A stretch of DNA of 64,000 bases from Paenibacillus sp. R14(2021) (lineage in GTDB: Bacteria; Bacillota; Bacilli; Paenibacillales; Paenibacillaceae). Both the position numbers and the translations under genes were made by a program. The stretch spans positions 5,451,001 to 5,515,000 of the forward strand of contig NZ_CP080269.1 in NCBI RefSeq assembly GCF_019431355.1, written 5' to 3'. Below the pieces are notes generated by a model. The model ran no database searches. It saw nothing but the letters and a program-made list of their open reading frames with translations, and had not been told where the DNA came from. Of this stretch, positions 49,201 through 58,424 are shown piece by piece; the stretch's first letter is position 1, and the number at the start of each line of letters is the position of its first letter.

Positions 49201-50403
49201 TTACCCAGAATGCGAAAAATGGGCGTTCGCTTCCCGCGACTTCGTGGGATCGGAATAGAAGGGCAGAATCGATACGGCAATCATTAAGGCAAGGAAGGCG
49301 ATATAGTAAGGCGAAACGTAATTGCGCAGCTGCCCGGCCAGCATCGGGCCGAGGAAGGCGCCGATGGAGAACGCGATCGAGAGAATCGAGAAGACGCGTC
49401 CATAGCGCTCGCCTCCGCTGCGTTCGATGAGCAGCGAAGAGAGTGCCGGGAAGATGACGCCTTTAGCCATGCCGAGGAAGAGCAGCAGCACATAGAACGG
49501 CAGCGGAGCCCCGGCTGCAATTGCAAAATAAGTGAGCGCGAGCATGAAGGCGCCCCACAGCGACCTAAGAAATGGCGACAGCTTATTCAGAAACAGCATG
49601 CTGAGCGTGAAGAGTGCGCCAAGGCTGACGATGGAGAAGAGCAGCCCTGTCGTCATCATGCCTTCCTTGGTGGTCGACATGAGCGGAAGCTCGAAGGAGA
49701 GAATGCCCTGCGCGCAGCTCATGGCAATCGGGAGGACGAAGATCAGCCACGGAATGGCAGGCGGCCGTGTGCGCTCGGCACCGTCACCGCGCATGCCCGC
49801 CAGCTCCGCGCTTGCTTTGGCGGCCTGCAGCTTGGTGAGCGGTGCGGCAGCCTGGGCAGGCACATCGCGAATGAAGAGCAGCGCGCATGCTGCCGTCACG
49901 ATCAGCACCCAGCCCAGAACGGTAAAGGCTGTGGTAAAGCCGATTTGCGCGACCAGATACGCACCGGCGGCTGGAGAAATGACGGAAGCAATCGTATGAA
50001 CCAAGCCGTTGCCCGCCATGAGCTTGCGCTGCTTCATGCGGTCGGTTGCGATGCGTGCCAGCAGCGACATGCAGGCGGGTGAGAGAAAGGCAAGCACAAA
50101 GCCGCTTATAGAGCGCAGCGTGAGCAGCTGCCACGGATTCGTCACATGCGACTGCAGCAGCAGAATGACGCCGGCTGCGCCAAGGCTGAAGACGATGAAC
50201 AGGCGGCTTCCGAAACGGTCGACGCCGACGCCGGCAATTAGGTTGCCCGGCAGATGAGTAATGGAGTACAGACCCATCATGAGGCCGATAAAGGAAGGCG
50301 CAGCGCCGAGCGAGACGGCAAACGGCGTCAGAATGGGATACTGGGCATGCAGGTCAAAGAAAGCGACAAATAGAAACAGATAAAGCCATATGGCAGTTTT
50401 CAG
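49201..50403 (-). CDS. MFS transporter, 12 helices
   Basis: About 400 residues. The MFS loop motif appears as GVGVDRFGSRLF after helix 2, and there are two six-helix halves with a charged central loop. It resembles drug/metabolite efflux members, but the substrate is not evident. The start is unclear. The best ribosome site (GAAAGGAGCG) points to CTG 50403 or ATT 50409, with helix 1 beginning right after (LKTAIWLYLFLF). The only upstream canonical in-frame start, GTG 50487, has none. A rare CTG start is therefore possible. Confidence 0.85.
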   Translation of the reverse strand: MKTAIWLYLFLFVAFFDLHAQYPILTPFAVSLGAAPSFIGLMMGLYSITHLPGNLIAGVGVDRFGSRLFIVFSLGAAGVILLLQSHVTNPWQLLTLRSISGFVLAFLSPACMSLLARIATDRMKQRKLMAGNGLVHTIASVISPAAGAYLVAQIGFTTAFTVLGWVLIVTAACALLFIRDVPAQAAAPLTKLQAAKASAELAGMRGDGAERTRPPAIPWLIFVLPIAMSCAQGILSFELPLMSTTKEGMMTTGLLFSIVSLGALFTLSMLFLNKLSPFLRSLWGAFMLALTYFAIAAGAPLPFYVLLLFLGMAKGVIFPALSSLLIERSGGERYGRVFSILSIAFSIGAFLGPMLAGQLRNYVSPYYIAFLALMIAVSILPFYSDPTKSREANAHFSHSG

Positions 50404-50491
50404 GGAAATCGCTCCTTTCCTTCGGTCCGTGAAACAGGCTGTTACTACTTGTACGCTTCGGAAAGCCGGGATATGTCTAGCCTCCACCCCG

Positions 50492-50520
50492 TTTACGCGT
50501 ATAGGGTCATGGGTTATAAT
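50492..50520 (+). promoter_or_regulatory. Sigma-A promoter of the 50567-54339 gene group
   Basis: TTTACG (50492-50497), 17-base spacer, TATAAT (50515-50520). Confidence 0.75.
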
Positions 50521-50566
50521 AAAGGGTAATGAATGAATTGGCAGGCATATTGGGGGCGTTAGCGGA

Positions 50567-51010
50567 ATGAACTTTGATTTTAACTACGACATGGATACAT
50601 ATGTTCAGTTTTTCAAAGACAAGTGGCTGTTCCTAATCGTAGCGCTCGTTGTTTTGTTCATCGTGGTCCGCATCGTCAAAACCGTCGTGAAATGGCTGAT
50701 TGTCATCGCCATTCTGGCAGGGGTCGTTCTTTACAGCGGCTATTCGCTGGAGGAGGTCAAATCCCTCGGTACGAAAGTGGCGGACGATGTGAAGCAGCAG
50801 GCGATTACCGCCATGGCCGGTGAGGCGAAGGATGCGACGTTTACATCGAACAGCGACGGTACGTTCACGGTCGCGACGAAGAATTTGGAGCTTACAGGCA
50901 CGCCGGGCGATCATGAAGTGAAGGTTACTTACCGTGGAACGCCGCTTGGCACATGGAAGATCGATTCGGCTATACAAACACTGATCGATCAGGCGAAGAA
51001 GAACGTCTAA
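50567..51010 (+). CDS. Hypothetical membrane-anchored protein, 147 residues
   Basis: A short N-terminal segment, a long hydrophobic region (about 22-60, probably two helices), then a soluble domain ending with TYRGTPLGTWKIDSAIQTLI. No known domain recognised. TGGGGGCG precedes the ATG. It is the first gene of a co-oriented run with the transglutaminase and the PBP, so an envelope role is plausible. Confidence 0.8.
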   Translation: MNFDFNYDMDTYVQFFKDKWLFLIVALVVLFIVVRIVKTVVKWLIVIAILAGVVLYSGYSLEEVKSLGTKVADDVKQQAITAMAGEAKDATFTSNSDGTFTVATKNLELTGTPGDHEVKVTYRGTPLGTWKIDSAIQTLIDQAKKNV

Positions 51011-51066
51011 CAGAGCTTCGGTTCGGTGCCGGAGCATACTGAATGCGTAAGTAAAGGAGGCTCATC

Positions 51067-52239
51067 ATGCATACATGGGTTCAATCTCTATTGAAACCGG
51101 AACCGGTTGCGCTCATGGTCGTGCTCATCCTGCTTGTCTCCTTAATGAAAGGCATGCGAAGAGGTGCATCGGGTTCAGCGAAGCACCTTTTCTTTTTTAT
51201 TTGGCAGGCGGCAGCGGCGATCATAGGACTGCTCCTGGCAGGCAGGGGCGCATCCAAGCTCTCTCCGGTCGTTCAAGAATGGCTGGAAAGCCGGTCCATT
51301 GCCGTGCCGCAATCCGAACTCAGCGCCTTGAAGCAATTCTGGTATACGATGATTACGAGCTTGCGGGATTTCGATCTGCTTCGCTTCGGCGTGCTGTTTC
51401 TGCTGCTGTACTCGTTGCTGCGATTCATGCTCCATCTGCTGGAACCGCTGCTCTTCGGCCTCGTCGACAAGCTATTGCCGGCAGGCGGCGATCCCAGCGT
51501 GCGGAGAAGGAGTGCCGGATCTCCGCTTTCCGGTGCAGCCAGCAGGGTAATGGGGGCGCTCATCGGCGCTCTTCTTGGCGGGGGACGAGCTTTCATTCTC
51601 ATGGCCTGCCTCTTCGTGTACGTCTCTGTGCTGCCCCACGCGTACGGGACTCATGCCATCGCAGCCTCCGAACTCTATAAGAAGACAGCTTCGGAGCTGC
51701 TGGACCCTGTCGCAGGGGATGTACTGAAGCAGGGACCCGTGTTCACGAATGCGGTGGAGGCTGAGTTCCGCCGCGTGCTCCAGCGCAAGTATGAAGTCAT
51801 CGATGCTGCGGTTCCGCCGGGCATCGAAGCGGCAGCGGCGTCGGTCACGAAGCAGGACAGTACGGACGAGGCAAAGGCGAGAGATCTCTACGAGTGGGTC
51901 GGGACCCGGATTGCTTATGACTGGGACAAAGCGAATAATTATGTTGATCATGGCGTATGGAAAGAACAGACGCCGACTGAAACTTTTAGCACCCGAAAAG
52001 GCGTCTGTATAGATGTGGCCCGTTTGTATGCCGTCATGGCTCGGTCCGTCGGTCTTGAGGTGCGGGTAGTGACAGGTCTCGGCGCAGCCGGAGACGGCAG
52101 CTACGGCCCGCATGCATGGAATGAAGTGCGGCTCGCGGACAGCAGCGGCGCATGGATTCCGCTGGACGCAACCTGGGCATCATCCGGCAATTGGTTTAAC
52201 CCGAAAGGATTCTCAAAAACGCATATTCGAGAAGCGTAA
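51067..52239 (+). CDS. Membrane transglutaminase-like protein
   Basis: A 390-residue protein. The N-terminal half has four or five helices, with a CvpA-like look. The C-terminal half is a transglutaminase/cysteine-protease fold with the full triad: C314 in RKGVCIDVARLY, H349 in GPHAWNEV and D367 in PLDATW. The catalytic domain probably lies outside the membrane. It could cross-link or hydrolyse envelope proteins or peptidoglycan peptides. AAAGGAGG precedes the ATG at 51067. It sits 18 bases upstream of the PBP gene. Confidence 0.9.
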   Translation: MHTWVQSLLKPEPVALMVVLILLVSLMKGMRRGASGSAKHLFFFIWQAAAAIIGLLLAGRGASKLSPVVQEWLESRSIAVPQSELSALKQFWYTMITSLRDFDLLRFGVLFLLLYSLLRFMLHLLEPLLFGLVDKLLPAGGDPSVRRRSAGSPLSGAASRVMGALIGALLGGGRAFILMACLFVYVSVLPHAYGTHAIAASELYKKTASELLDPVAGDVLKQGPVFTNAVEAEFRRVLQRKYEVIDAAVPPGIEAAAASVTKQDSTDEAKARDLYEWVGTRIAYDWDKANNYVDHGVWKEQTPTETFSTRKGVCIDVARLYAVMARSVGLEVRVVTGLGAAGDGSYGPHAWNEVRLADSSGAWIPLDATWASSGNWFNPKGFSKTHIREA

Positions 52240-52257
52240 CGGTATTGAGAGGAGATT

Positions 52258-54339
52258 GTGAACGTGCAGGACGATCCGCAGAAGCGGGAGATTTCGAACC
52301 GGCGAAACTTTTCGTTCCGGTTGAACTTATTCTTTTTTGCTACCTTTTTCTTGTTTAGTGTACTTATTGTTCGTCTTGCGATATTGCAGTTCGTTGAAGG
52401 TCCTTCGCTTCGCGAGGAAGAGGAGCGCAGGGGCTCGAACGAGGTGCGGATCCCTCCGATCCGGGGCAATATCTATGATTCCAGCGGCAAGGCGATTGCT
52501 TATTCGACCTCCACGCAGTCGCTTTATTACAGCATCGAGCCCGGGGAGAAGAAGGCCGATTCCGAAGCTACGGCGCAGAAGCTGTTCAACGTGTTCCAGA
52601 AGTACGGAGACCCGAAGGTTGCCGTAACACTTGAGCAAATTACCAAAAATATGGATTTGGACTACAAGAAGAACACGGTCGCCGTGCCGCGCCGCATCAA
52701 GAGCGGATTGACGCCGGCCGAGATCGCGTACTTCCTGGAGAACCGCGACCTGTTCAAAGGCATCGACATCGTGGAGGAAAGCATTCGGCACTACGACAAG
52801 AGCGACACGGCCGTGCAGCTGGTCGGCTACCTGAAGAAGTTCGGCGGCGGCGCGGAGAACGGCTTGTACAAAGACAAGGCGAAGACCGACGATCCACTGC
52901 TGAAATATTTACAGACGGAGGATGTCGGCTACGACGGGTTGGAGTACATGTATCAAGACGTACTGCGCGGCAAGAACGGGCTTAAGGTGTATCCGGTCAA
53001 CGCGGCGAGCCGGATTATCGGACCTCCGGTCATAACGAAGCCGGAGAAGGGCGACAATATCTACTTGACCATCAATCGCCAGGTGCAGGAAGCGACGGAG
53101 CAAGCGGTCATGGATCAGCTGAAGTTCCTGCAGACGACACCGAACCGGGAGAAGCATCAGGCCAACGCCAAGACAGGTTATGCCGTCGCCATGGAAGTGA
53201 AGACAGGCAAAGTCATTGCGATGGCGAGCATGCCGGATTACGACCCGAACATCTGGGAAGGCGGCAGCATTAACACGGATGACTACAACTCCATCAAATA
53301 CGTGCTGCAAAACGGTACGATAAGCCCGGTAATCGGGCCTTACGACGATCCTAAGGAGCAGCGGAAGCATCCTTCTTCCATTGTGTTCCTGGGCTCGACG
53401 CAGAAGCCGCTCTCCGTATTGATCGGCTTAAACGAGAAGCTGTTCACGACATCAAGCACCTATAACGATACCGGATCTTTCTTCTACGGAAGAGAAGGCT
53501 CAACGCGCCGGCGGATCGGGAATGCGAAGGGTCATATCTACGGACTGCTGGATCCATCTTCCGCCATCGCGCACTCCTCCAACCCGTTCATGGCGAAAAT
53601 GGTCGGCAACGCGCTGTACTTGAAGGATTCCAATAACGGCGTCAATGTGTGGGATCACTATGTCAAGCAATTCGGCCTCGGCTCGGATACCGGCAGCGGC
53701 CTTCTGAACGAGAGCAAGGGCGTCATCGGCTACTTCCACGAGGAAGAGGCGGCAAGCGCGCAGTCTGCGCTCATTCTGGCCTCGTTCGGGCAAATGGGCC
53801 GCTATACGACGCTTCAGCTCGCACAATACGCGGCAACGCTTGCAAGCCACGGCAAACGGATGAAGCCGCAGTTTGTAAAGGAAATCCGTGATGCCGAAGG
53901 CCATGTTGTACAGGGCTATCAGCCTGAAGTGATGAATACGATTAATTTCCCGGATGCGTATTGGAAAGAAATCGAGGACGGCATGTCCCGCGTAAGCGTG
54001 ACGGAATTCAACAATGCACCGTACAAGGTGCTCCGCAAAACAGGAACATCCCAGCAGCAGGTGAGCGGCAAGACCGTCGAGAACTCCGTGTTCATTGCGT
54101 CGGCCCCGGCCGATGATCCCGTTATTTCAGTTGCTGTCGTCATTCCCGAAGGCGGCTTCGGCGCGAACGGCGCCGCGCCGGTTGCGCGAAAGATACTGGA
54201 CGCATACGACGAATACATCGGTCTAAACGGCGTTCCGAAGAAACCGTTGACGCCGGCAGGCGGTACCGCGGGCAATACAGCCGCAGGCAATACGGCAACG
54301 GGGAATTCAACTGCAGGCAAGCCAAGCACCGGACATTAA
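52258..54339 (+). CDS. Class B penicillin-binding protein (PBP2-type transpeptidase)
   Basis: A 693-residue class B PBP. Cytoplasmic tail, one membrane helix (about 22-42), N-terminal PBP dimer domain (RGNIYDSSGKAIAYS), then the transpeptidase. Its three catalytic motifs are S380-T-Q-K383, S440-S-N442 and K594-T-G. It cross-links peptidoglycan. The C terminus is a low-complexity tail of AGNTA/TGN repeats. The start is GTG 52258 after GAGAGGAG; a second GTG at 52264 is possible. A very strong terminator follows. Confidence 0.95.
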   Translation: MNVQDDPQKREISNRRNFSFRLNLFFFATFFLFSVLIVRLAILQFVEGPSLREEEERRGSNEVRIPPIRGNIYDSSGKAIAYSTSTQSLYYSIEPGEKKADSEATAQKLFNVFQKYGDPKVAVTLEQITKNMDLDYKKNTVAVPRRIKSGLTPAEIAYFLENRDLFKGIDIVEESIRHYDKSDTAVQLVGYLKKFGGGAENGLYKDKAKTDDPLLKYLQTEDVGYDGLEYMYQDVLRGKNGLKVYPVNAASRIIGPPVITKPEKGDNIYLTINRQVQEATEQAVMDQLKFLQTTPNREKHQANAKTGYAVAMEVKTGKVIAMASMPDYDPNIWEGGSINTDDYNSIKYVLQNGTISPVIGPYDDPKEQRKHPSSIVFLGSTQKPLSVLIGLNEKLFTTSSTYNDTGSFFYGREGSTRRRIGNAKGHIYGLLDPSSAIAHSSNPFMAKMVGNALYLKDSNNGVNVWDHYVKQFGLGSDTGSGLLNESKGVIGYFHEEEAASAQSALILASFGQMGRYTTLQLAQYAATLASHGKRMKPQFVKEIRDAEGHVVQGYQPEVMNTINFPDAYWKEIEDGMSRVSVTEFNNAPYKVLRKTGTSQQQVSGKTVENSVFIASAPADDPVISVAVVIPEGGFGANGAAPVARKILDAYDEYIGLNGVPKKPLTPAGGTAGNTAAGNTATGNSTAGKPSTGH

Positions 54340-54370
54340 GCCGAAGGACGGCAAATTGCATTCCATACCA

Positions 54371-54420
54371 ACAAGAAAACGAGTCTTCCCGAGCTGGCAT
54401 AGGAAGACTCGTTTTCTTGT
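54371..54420 (+). terminator. Terminator of the PBP gene
   Basis: A perfect 19-bp stem (ACAAGAAAACGAGTCTTCC and its complement) around a 12-base loop. Confidence 0.93.
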
Positions 54421-54504
54421 ACCTTCGGGCTTGTCCCCATGTTGCACAACGGAAAGATTTTTGCATAAGCTAAAATATGAATGTACCCCAGGAGGTGGAT
54501 TCCC

Positions 54505-54591
54505 ATGCGGAGGCAGCTAAGCAAGCACGCTTCGATTCGCCGGTTTCTGTACGCCATACTCTTTCTTGCCGGCACATTAATCGGTATTTGA
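54505..54591 (+). CDS. 28-residue basic one-helix membrane peptide
   Basis: ATG 54505 lies behind a near-perfect AGGAGGTGGA. The peptide is MRRQLSKHASIRRFLYAILF followed by LAGTLIGI: a basic, amphipathic head and one hydrophobic helix that runs to the C terminus. It ends 90 bases before the HAD gene. No family is recognised. The strong ribosome site is the main evidence that it is translated. Confidence 0.6.
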   Translation: MRRQLSKHASIRRFLYAILFLAGTLIGI

Positions 54592-54680
54592 GCGTAACTT
54601 CAGTTTGGATTCTCTCTATTCTGTGCTAAAATTGTCTCTATGTGAGCTGCCGCAGAAGCAGCCTGAGCAAGGAGGCTATC

Positions 54681-55433
54681 ATGGGATCGATAAAGCTCGT
54701 AGCACTGGATATGGACGGAACGCTGCTCAATGACAGGCAGGAAGTCAGCAAGGAAAACGCGAAATGGATCAAGAAAGCGCTGGATGCCGGCATTATCGTC
54801 AGCTTCGCCACCGGCCGCGGGTTTGAGAGCGCGCTCCCGTATGCGGAACAGCTGGGGCTGGATACGCCGATGATCACCGTCAACGGCGGGGAGATTTGGA
54901 AGCGTCCGAACGTGCTTCACAAGCGTACGCTGATGTCGCCGGTCGTCTTGAAGCGGCTTCATGAGGTTGCGCTGAAATACGAAGAGTGCTGGTACTGGGC
55001 CTACTCGACAATGGGCATCTACAACAAGGAGAAATGGATTGATCCTGCAGGGGATTACGAATCGCATCACTGGCTGAAGTTTGGCTATCACATTGACGAT
55101 ACCGCCGTACGCGAGGCGATCTACAACGAAACCTCCGCCTGGGGCGGGCTTGAAATTACGAACTCCTCGCCATGGAATCTGGAGCTGAATCCGGAGGGCG
55201 TCTCGAAGGCGGCTGCGATTCGTGAAGTGTGCAGCCTGCTTGGCATCGAAATGGCGCAGGTCGCCGCAATGGGCGATAGCTTGAATGATATTGCCATGAT
55301 CCGCGAAGCAGGACTCGGCGTAGCCATGGGCAATGCGCAGGATGCCGTGAAGGAAGCGGCGGATGTCGTCAATGTGACGAATGAAGAAGATGCCGTTGCC
55401 CGTCTGCTTCAGGACTATGTGCTGAAAGGGTGA
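54681..55433 (+). CDS. Cof-type HAD-superfamily phosphatase (class IIB)
   Basis: A 250-residue HAD phosphatase. Motif I is LDMDGTLLND (nucleophile near 10), motif II ATGRGFES, motif III lysine in EGVSKAAA, and motif IV AMGDSLNDIAM. Members of the Cof/YwpJ group dephosphorylate sugar phosphates or nucleotide cofactors. ATG 54681 follows AAGGAGG. First gene of a co-oriented run through to 58349. Confidence 0.94.
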   Translation: MGSIKLVALDMDGTLLNDRQEVSKENAKWIKKALDAGIIVSFATGRGFESALPYAEQLGLDTPMITVNGGEIWKRPNVLHKRTLMSPVVLKRLHEVALKYEECWYWAYSTMGIYNKEKWIDPAGDYESHHWLKFGYHIDDTAVREAIYNETSAWGGLEITNSSPWNLELNPEGVSKAAAIREVCSLLGIEMAQVAAMGDSLNDIAMIREAGLGVAMGNAQDAVKEAADVVNVTNEEDAVARLLQDYVLKG

Positions 55434-55440
55434 GACCTGC

Positions 55441-55920
55441 ATGGAAATCGCCGGCTGGATTATCGTCATTATCCTGTTCGTCGTCGGCATGGCCGGCGCC
55501 GTGTATCCCATACTGCCGGGCGCGCTGGCGATCTATGCCGCGTTCTTCGTCTATGGATTCTTCATCTCGTTTCAGCCGTTTGGTTTCTGGTTCTGGACGA
55601 TTCAGACGATAATCGTCGTCGCCCTGTTCGTCGCCGATTATGCAGTCAGCGCCTGGGGCGTCAAGAAATACGGAGGCTCCAAAGCATCCATATGGGGCAG
55701 CACCGTCGGCATTCTGATCGGTCCGTTCGTCATCCCGGCATTCGGGCTTATTCTTGGTCCGCTGCTTGGGGCAGTCATCGGAGAGCTGTTCACGGGCGCA
55801 AGTTTGGACAAGTCCCTCAAAGCGGGACTTGGCGCAGTCGTAGGTTTGTTTTCCAGCATGGTCGTCAAGTTTCTGCTGCAGGGCGCCATGATACTTATTT
55901 TCATCCTATGGGTATTTTGA
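55441..55920 (+). CDS. DUF456 membrane protein
   Basis: A 159-residue protein with four to five helices. DUF456 features: PILPGALAIYAAFF at the start, the GSTVGILIGPFVIPAFGLILG glycine-rich hairpin (about 92-111) and ELFTGASLDKSLKAGLG. Function unknown. It begins eight bases after the HAD gene, so the two are cotranscribed. Confidence 0.9.
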   Translation: MEIAGWIIVIILFVVGMAGAVYPILPGALAIYAAFFVYGFFISFQPFGFWFWTIQTIIVVALFVADYAVSAWGVKKYGGSKASIWGSTVGILIGPFVIPAFGLILGPLLGAVIGELFTGASLDKSLKAGLGAVVGLFSSMVVKFLLQGAMILIFILWVF

Positions 55921-55935
55921 GGAGGCCGATGGCAA

Positions 55936-56658
55936 GTGATCAAAGTAACGGTATGGAATGAATTTCTGCATGAGAAGCAGCACGACGAGGTAAAGGCGGT
56001 TTATCCGGACGGCATTCATGAGGCTATCAAGGCGGGGATCGGGACGGACGGCTTCCAAGTGAGGACTGCAACGCTTGACCAGCCGGAGCACGGGTTGACG
56101 GAAGACGTGCTTGCGGACACGGATGTGTTGATTTGGTGGGGCCATATGGGACATGACAAGGTAGAGGACGCCATCGTCGAGCGCGTGCATGCGCGCGTAA
56201 TGAACGGCATGGGGCTGATCGTGCTTCACTCCGGCCACTTCTCCAAAATTTTCAAGAAGCTCATGGGTACGGGCTGCGATTTGAAATGGCGCGAAGCGAA
56301 TGAGAAGGAGCGCATTTGGACCGTAAATCCCGCGCATCCCATCGCCGCAGGCATTCCGGAGCATTTCCTGCTGGAACGCGAGGAAATGTACGGCGAGCAT
56401 TTCGATATTCCGGCGCCGGACGAGCTGATCTTCGTCAGCTGGTTTGAAGGCGGCGAGGTGTTCCGCACCGGTTGCACGTGGTCGCGCGGTCAAGGCAAGG
56501 TCTTCTACTTCCGCCCGGGACATGAAACCTTCCCGACCTACTATAACCCTAACGTGCTTCAGGTCATTAAGAACGGCATTCGCTGGGCTGTTCCGTCGGG
56601 TGCAGCGGTACCGGTTCGCGGCAATCACAAGCCGCTTGAGGAAATCAAAGCGAAATAA
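55936..56658 (+). CDS. ThuA-like domain protein
   Basis: A 240-residue ThuA-like, class-I-glutamine-amidotransferase-fold protein: [12 protein letters not shown], then [14 protein letters not shown] and [16 protein letters not shown], with a late [10 protein letters not shown]. ThuA domains occur in trehalose/sugar-alcohol utilisation; no catalytic Cys is evident here. The start is GTG 55936, 10-12 bases from GAGGAGG. It is in line with the DUF456 and flippase genes, but its link to them is unclear. Confidence 0.92.
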   Translation: MIKVTVWNEFLHEKQHDEVKAVYPDGIHEAIKAGIGTDGFQVRTATLDQPEHGLTEDVLADTDVLIWWGHMGHDKVEDAIVERVHARVMNGMGLIVLHSGHFSKIFKKLMGTGCDLKWREANEKERIWTVNPAHPIAAGIPEHFLLEREEMYGEHFDIPAPDELIFVSWFEGGEVFRTGCTWSRGQGKVFYFRPGHETFPTYYNPNVLQVIKNGIRWAVPSGAAVPVRGNHKPLEEIKAK

Positions 56659-56687
56659 GCTTCAGACTAGGAGAAAGATAGCAGCTC

Positions 56688-58349
56688 ATGGTTAAAAAAG
56701 ACTCGTTAATCAAAGGAACGCTGATCCTCGCGGCGGCAGCGCTCGTCGCCAGGTTTCTTGGGATCTTCCAGCGCATTCCGCTGGATTATATGACAGACAG
56801 CCACGGCGGCGGCTACTTCACCGTTGCCAACAATATTTATCTCATGCTCCTCATCATAGCCACAGGCGGCATTCCGAGCGCGATCAGCAAGATGGTCTCA
56901 GAACGCTACGCACTCGGACGTCCCGACGAGGCCAAACGAATTTATAAGGCAGCGCTTCTGTTCGGCTCGGTTACCGGCGTCGTCATCACGATTCTGCTGC
57001 TCATCTTCGCTCCTTATTACGCGACGCAAATCGCCGAGAAACCGGGGGCGGCTTTTGCCGTTCGAGCCATTGCGCCCGCGCTCTTGTTCTTCCCGATCAT
57101 CGCGATGATGCGCGGTTACTTCCAAGGACGCCAGCTGATGGCGGCGGGCGGCGTCTCCCAGGTCGTGGAGCAGATTCTGCGCGTCATTACGGCCGTGGGG
57201 CTTGCCTACTGGGTGCTGACGCTCGGCTGGAGCCAGAGCTGGATCGCGGCGGCCGCAACGTTCGGCAGCGTGTTCGGCAGCATCGGCGCGTTTATCGTCA
57301 TGCTGACGTACGCGCGCAAGCTGAAACGTCATGATGCGCTGGAGAAGGACAAGCCTAAGGCAAGTGAAGGAAGCTCCGCCTTGCAATCGACTCGTCCGGT
57401 ATTGTCTTTTGCTTCGATTTACAAGGAATTGTTCAAGATTTCGATCCCGATTGTTATTACGTCCATGACGGTGCAATTTATTTATTTCTTCGATACGTCG
57501 TTCTTTATGAAGCTAACGCACGGGTATTACTCCGTGGATGCCGCCGATCAGATGCTCGACTGGCTTGGCGTGAAGGCGCAGGCGCTGGCAGGCATACCGC
57601 CGATACTGGCGATCGCTCTCAGCCAATCCATGATTCCGATCATTTCTTCCGCCTATTCCGTTCGGAATATGCAGGAGGTGGAGCGTCAAGCGTCGCTCGT
57701 TATGCGAATTGTCGTATTTACCGGCGTGCCGGTATCGCTGATCATGACCGTCGCATCCCTGTCAATTACTGGTCTGCTGTTCTCCGGAACGGGGGGAAGC
57801 GGGGCCGTGGCCGCACTGACGGCGGGTACGATTTTTCAAATTACGATGATGACGAGCAATTCCGTACTGACAAGCATGAATAAGCCGAGACTTCCGATGC
57901 GGCATGCGCTGATCGGCGTCGTCGTGAAGATCGTTACGAGCATCATACTGGCCCCGCTGCTTGGTGTGTACGGCATTATTCTTTCATCGACGATCTGCTT
58001 CATGGTCATCGCTTGGCTCAATTTCAGGCAAATTCGCAAAGAAATTCGAATGAGCATTCTAGGCACCCGTTGGATCGGTTACGCGGTAACGATTATTGCC
58101 GCATCCAGCCTCGGCTGGCTCGTCGATTATGCCTGCAGAACGTTCATTAGCGGCATTCCGGTTAAATTGACCTATGCGATTGCCTGCATTGCTGCAGGAG
58201 GCGTTTCGCTTGGGCTTTACGTCGCACTGCTCATTCTGCTCCGGGTCGTAACCGCGGAGGATGTGCAGCAGTTTCCGGGCAAGCTGCGGAGGCTGATGAA
58301 TCCGTTGATGCGCATAGCGGCGAGGCGCAGTGCCAATTCTAGCAATTAA
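56688..58349 (+). CDS. MurJ/SpoVB-like polysaccharide or lipid II flippase (YtgP type)
   Basis: A 553-residue MOP-superfamily exporter with 14 helices. Typical features are GIFQRIPLDYM at the start, the VANNIYLMLLIIATGGIPSA segment and a basic loop near 215-235. It most resembles YtgP (MurJ), which flips lipid II, or its sporulation paralogue SpoVB. The Bacillales length of about 540 fits. TAGGAGAAA precedes the ATG. It can be read as the wall-synthesis member of this run. Confidence 0.92.
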   Translation: MVKKDSLIKGTLILAAAALVARFLGIFQRIPLDYMTDSHGGGYFTVANNIYLMLLIIATGGIPSAISKMVSERYALGRPDEAKRIYKAALLFGSVTGVVITILLLIFAPYYATQIAEKPGAAFAVRAIAPALLFFPIIAMMRGYFQGRQLMAAGGVSQVVEQILRVITAVGLAYWVLTLGWSQSWIAAAATFGSVFGSIGAFIVMLTYARKLKRHDALEKDKPKASEGSSALQSTRPVLSFASIYKELFKISIPIVITSMTVQFIYFFDTSFFMKLTHGYYSVDAADQMLDWLGVKAQALAGIPPILAIALSQSMIPIISSAYSVRNMQEVERQASLVMRIVVFTGVPVSLIMTVASLSITGLLFSGTGGSGAVAALTAGTIFQITMMTSNSVLTSMNKPRLPMRHALIGVVVKIVTSIILAPLLGVYGIILSSTICFMVIAWLNFRQIRKEIRMSILGTRWIGYAVTIIAASSLGWLVDYACRTFISGIPVKLTYAIACIAAGGVSLGLYVALLILLRVVTAEDVQQFPGKLRRLMNPLMRIAARRSANSSN

Positions 58350-58424
58350 CTTTGGTTTCCAATTATATCCTCTTCATGGTAGAATAGACAGTAGTCTTTT
58401 TACCTATGGAGAGGAGTTTTTTAA

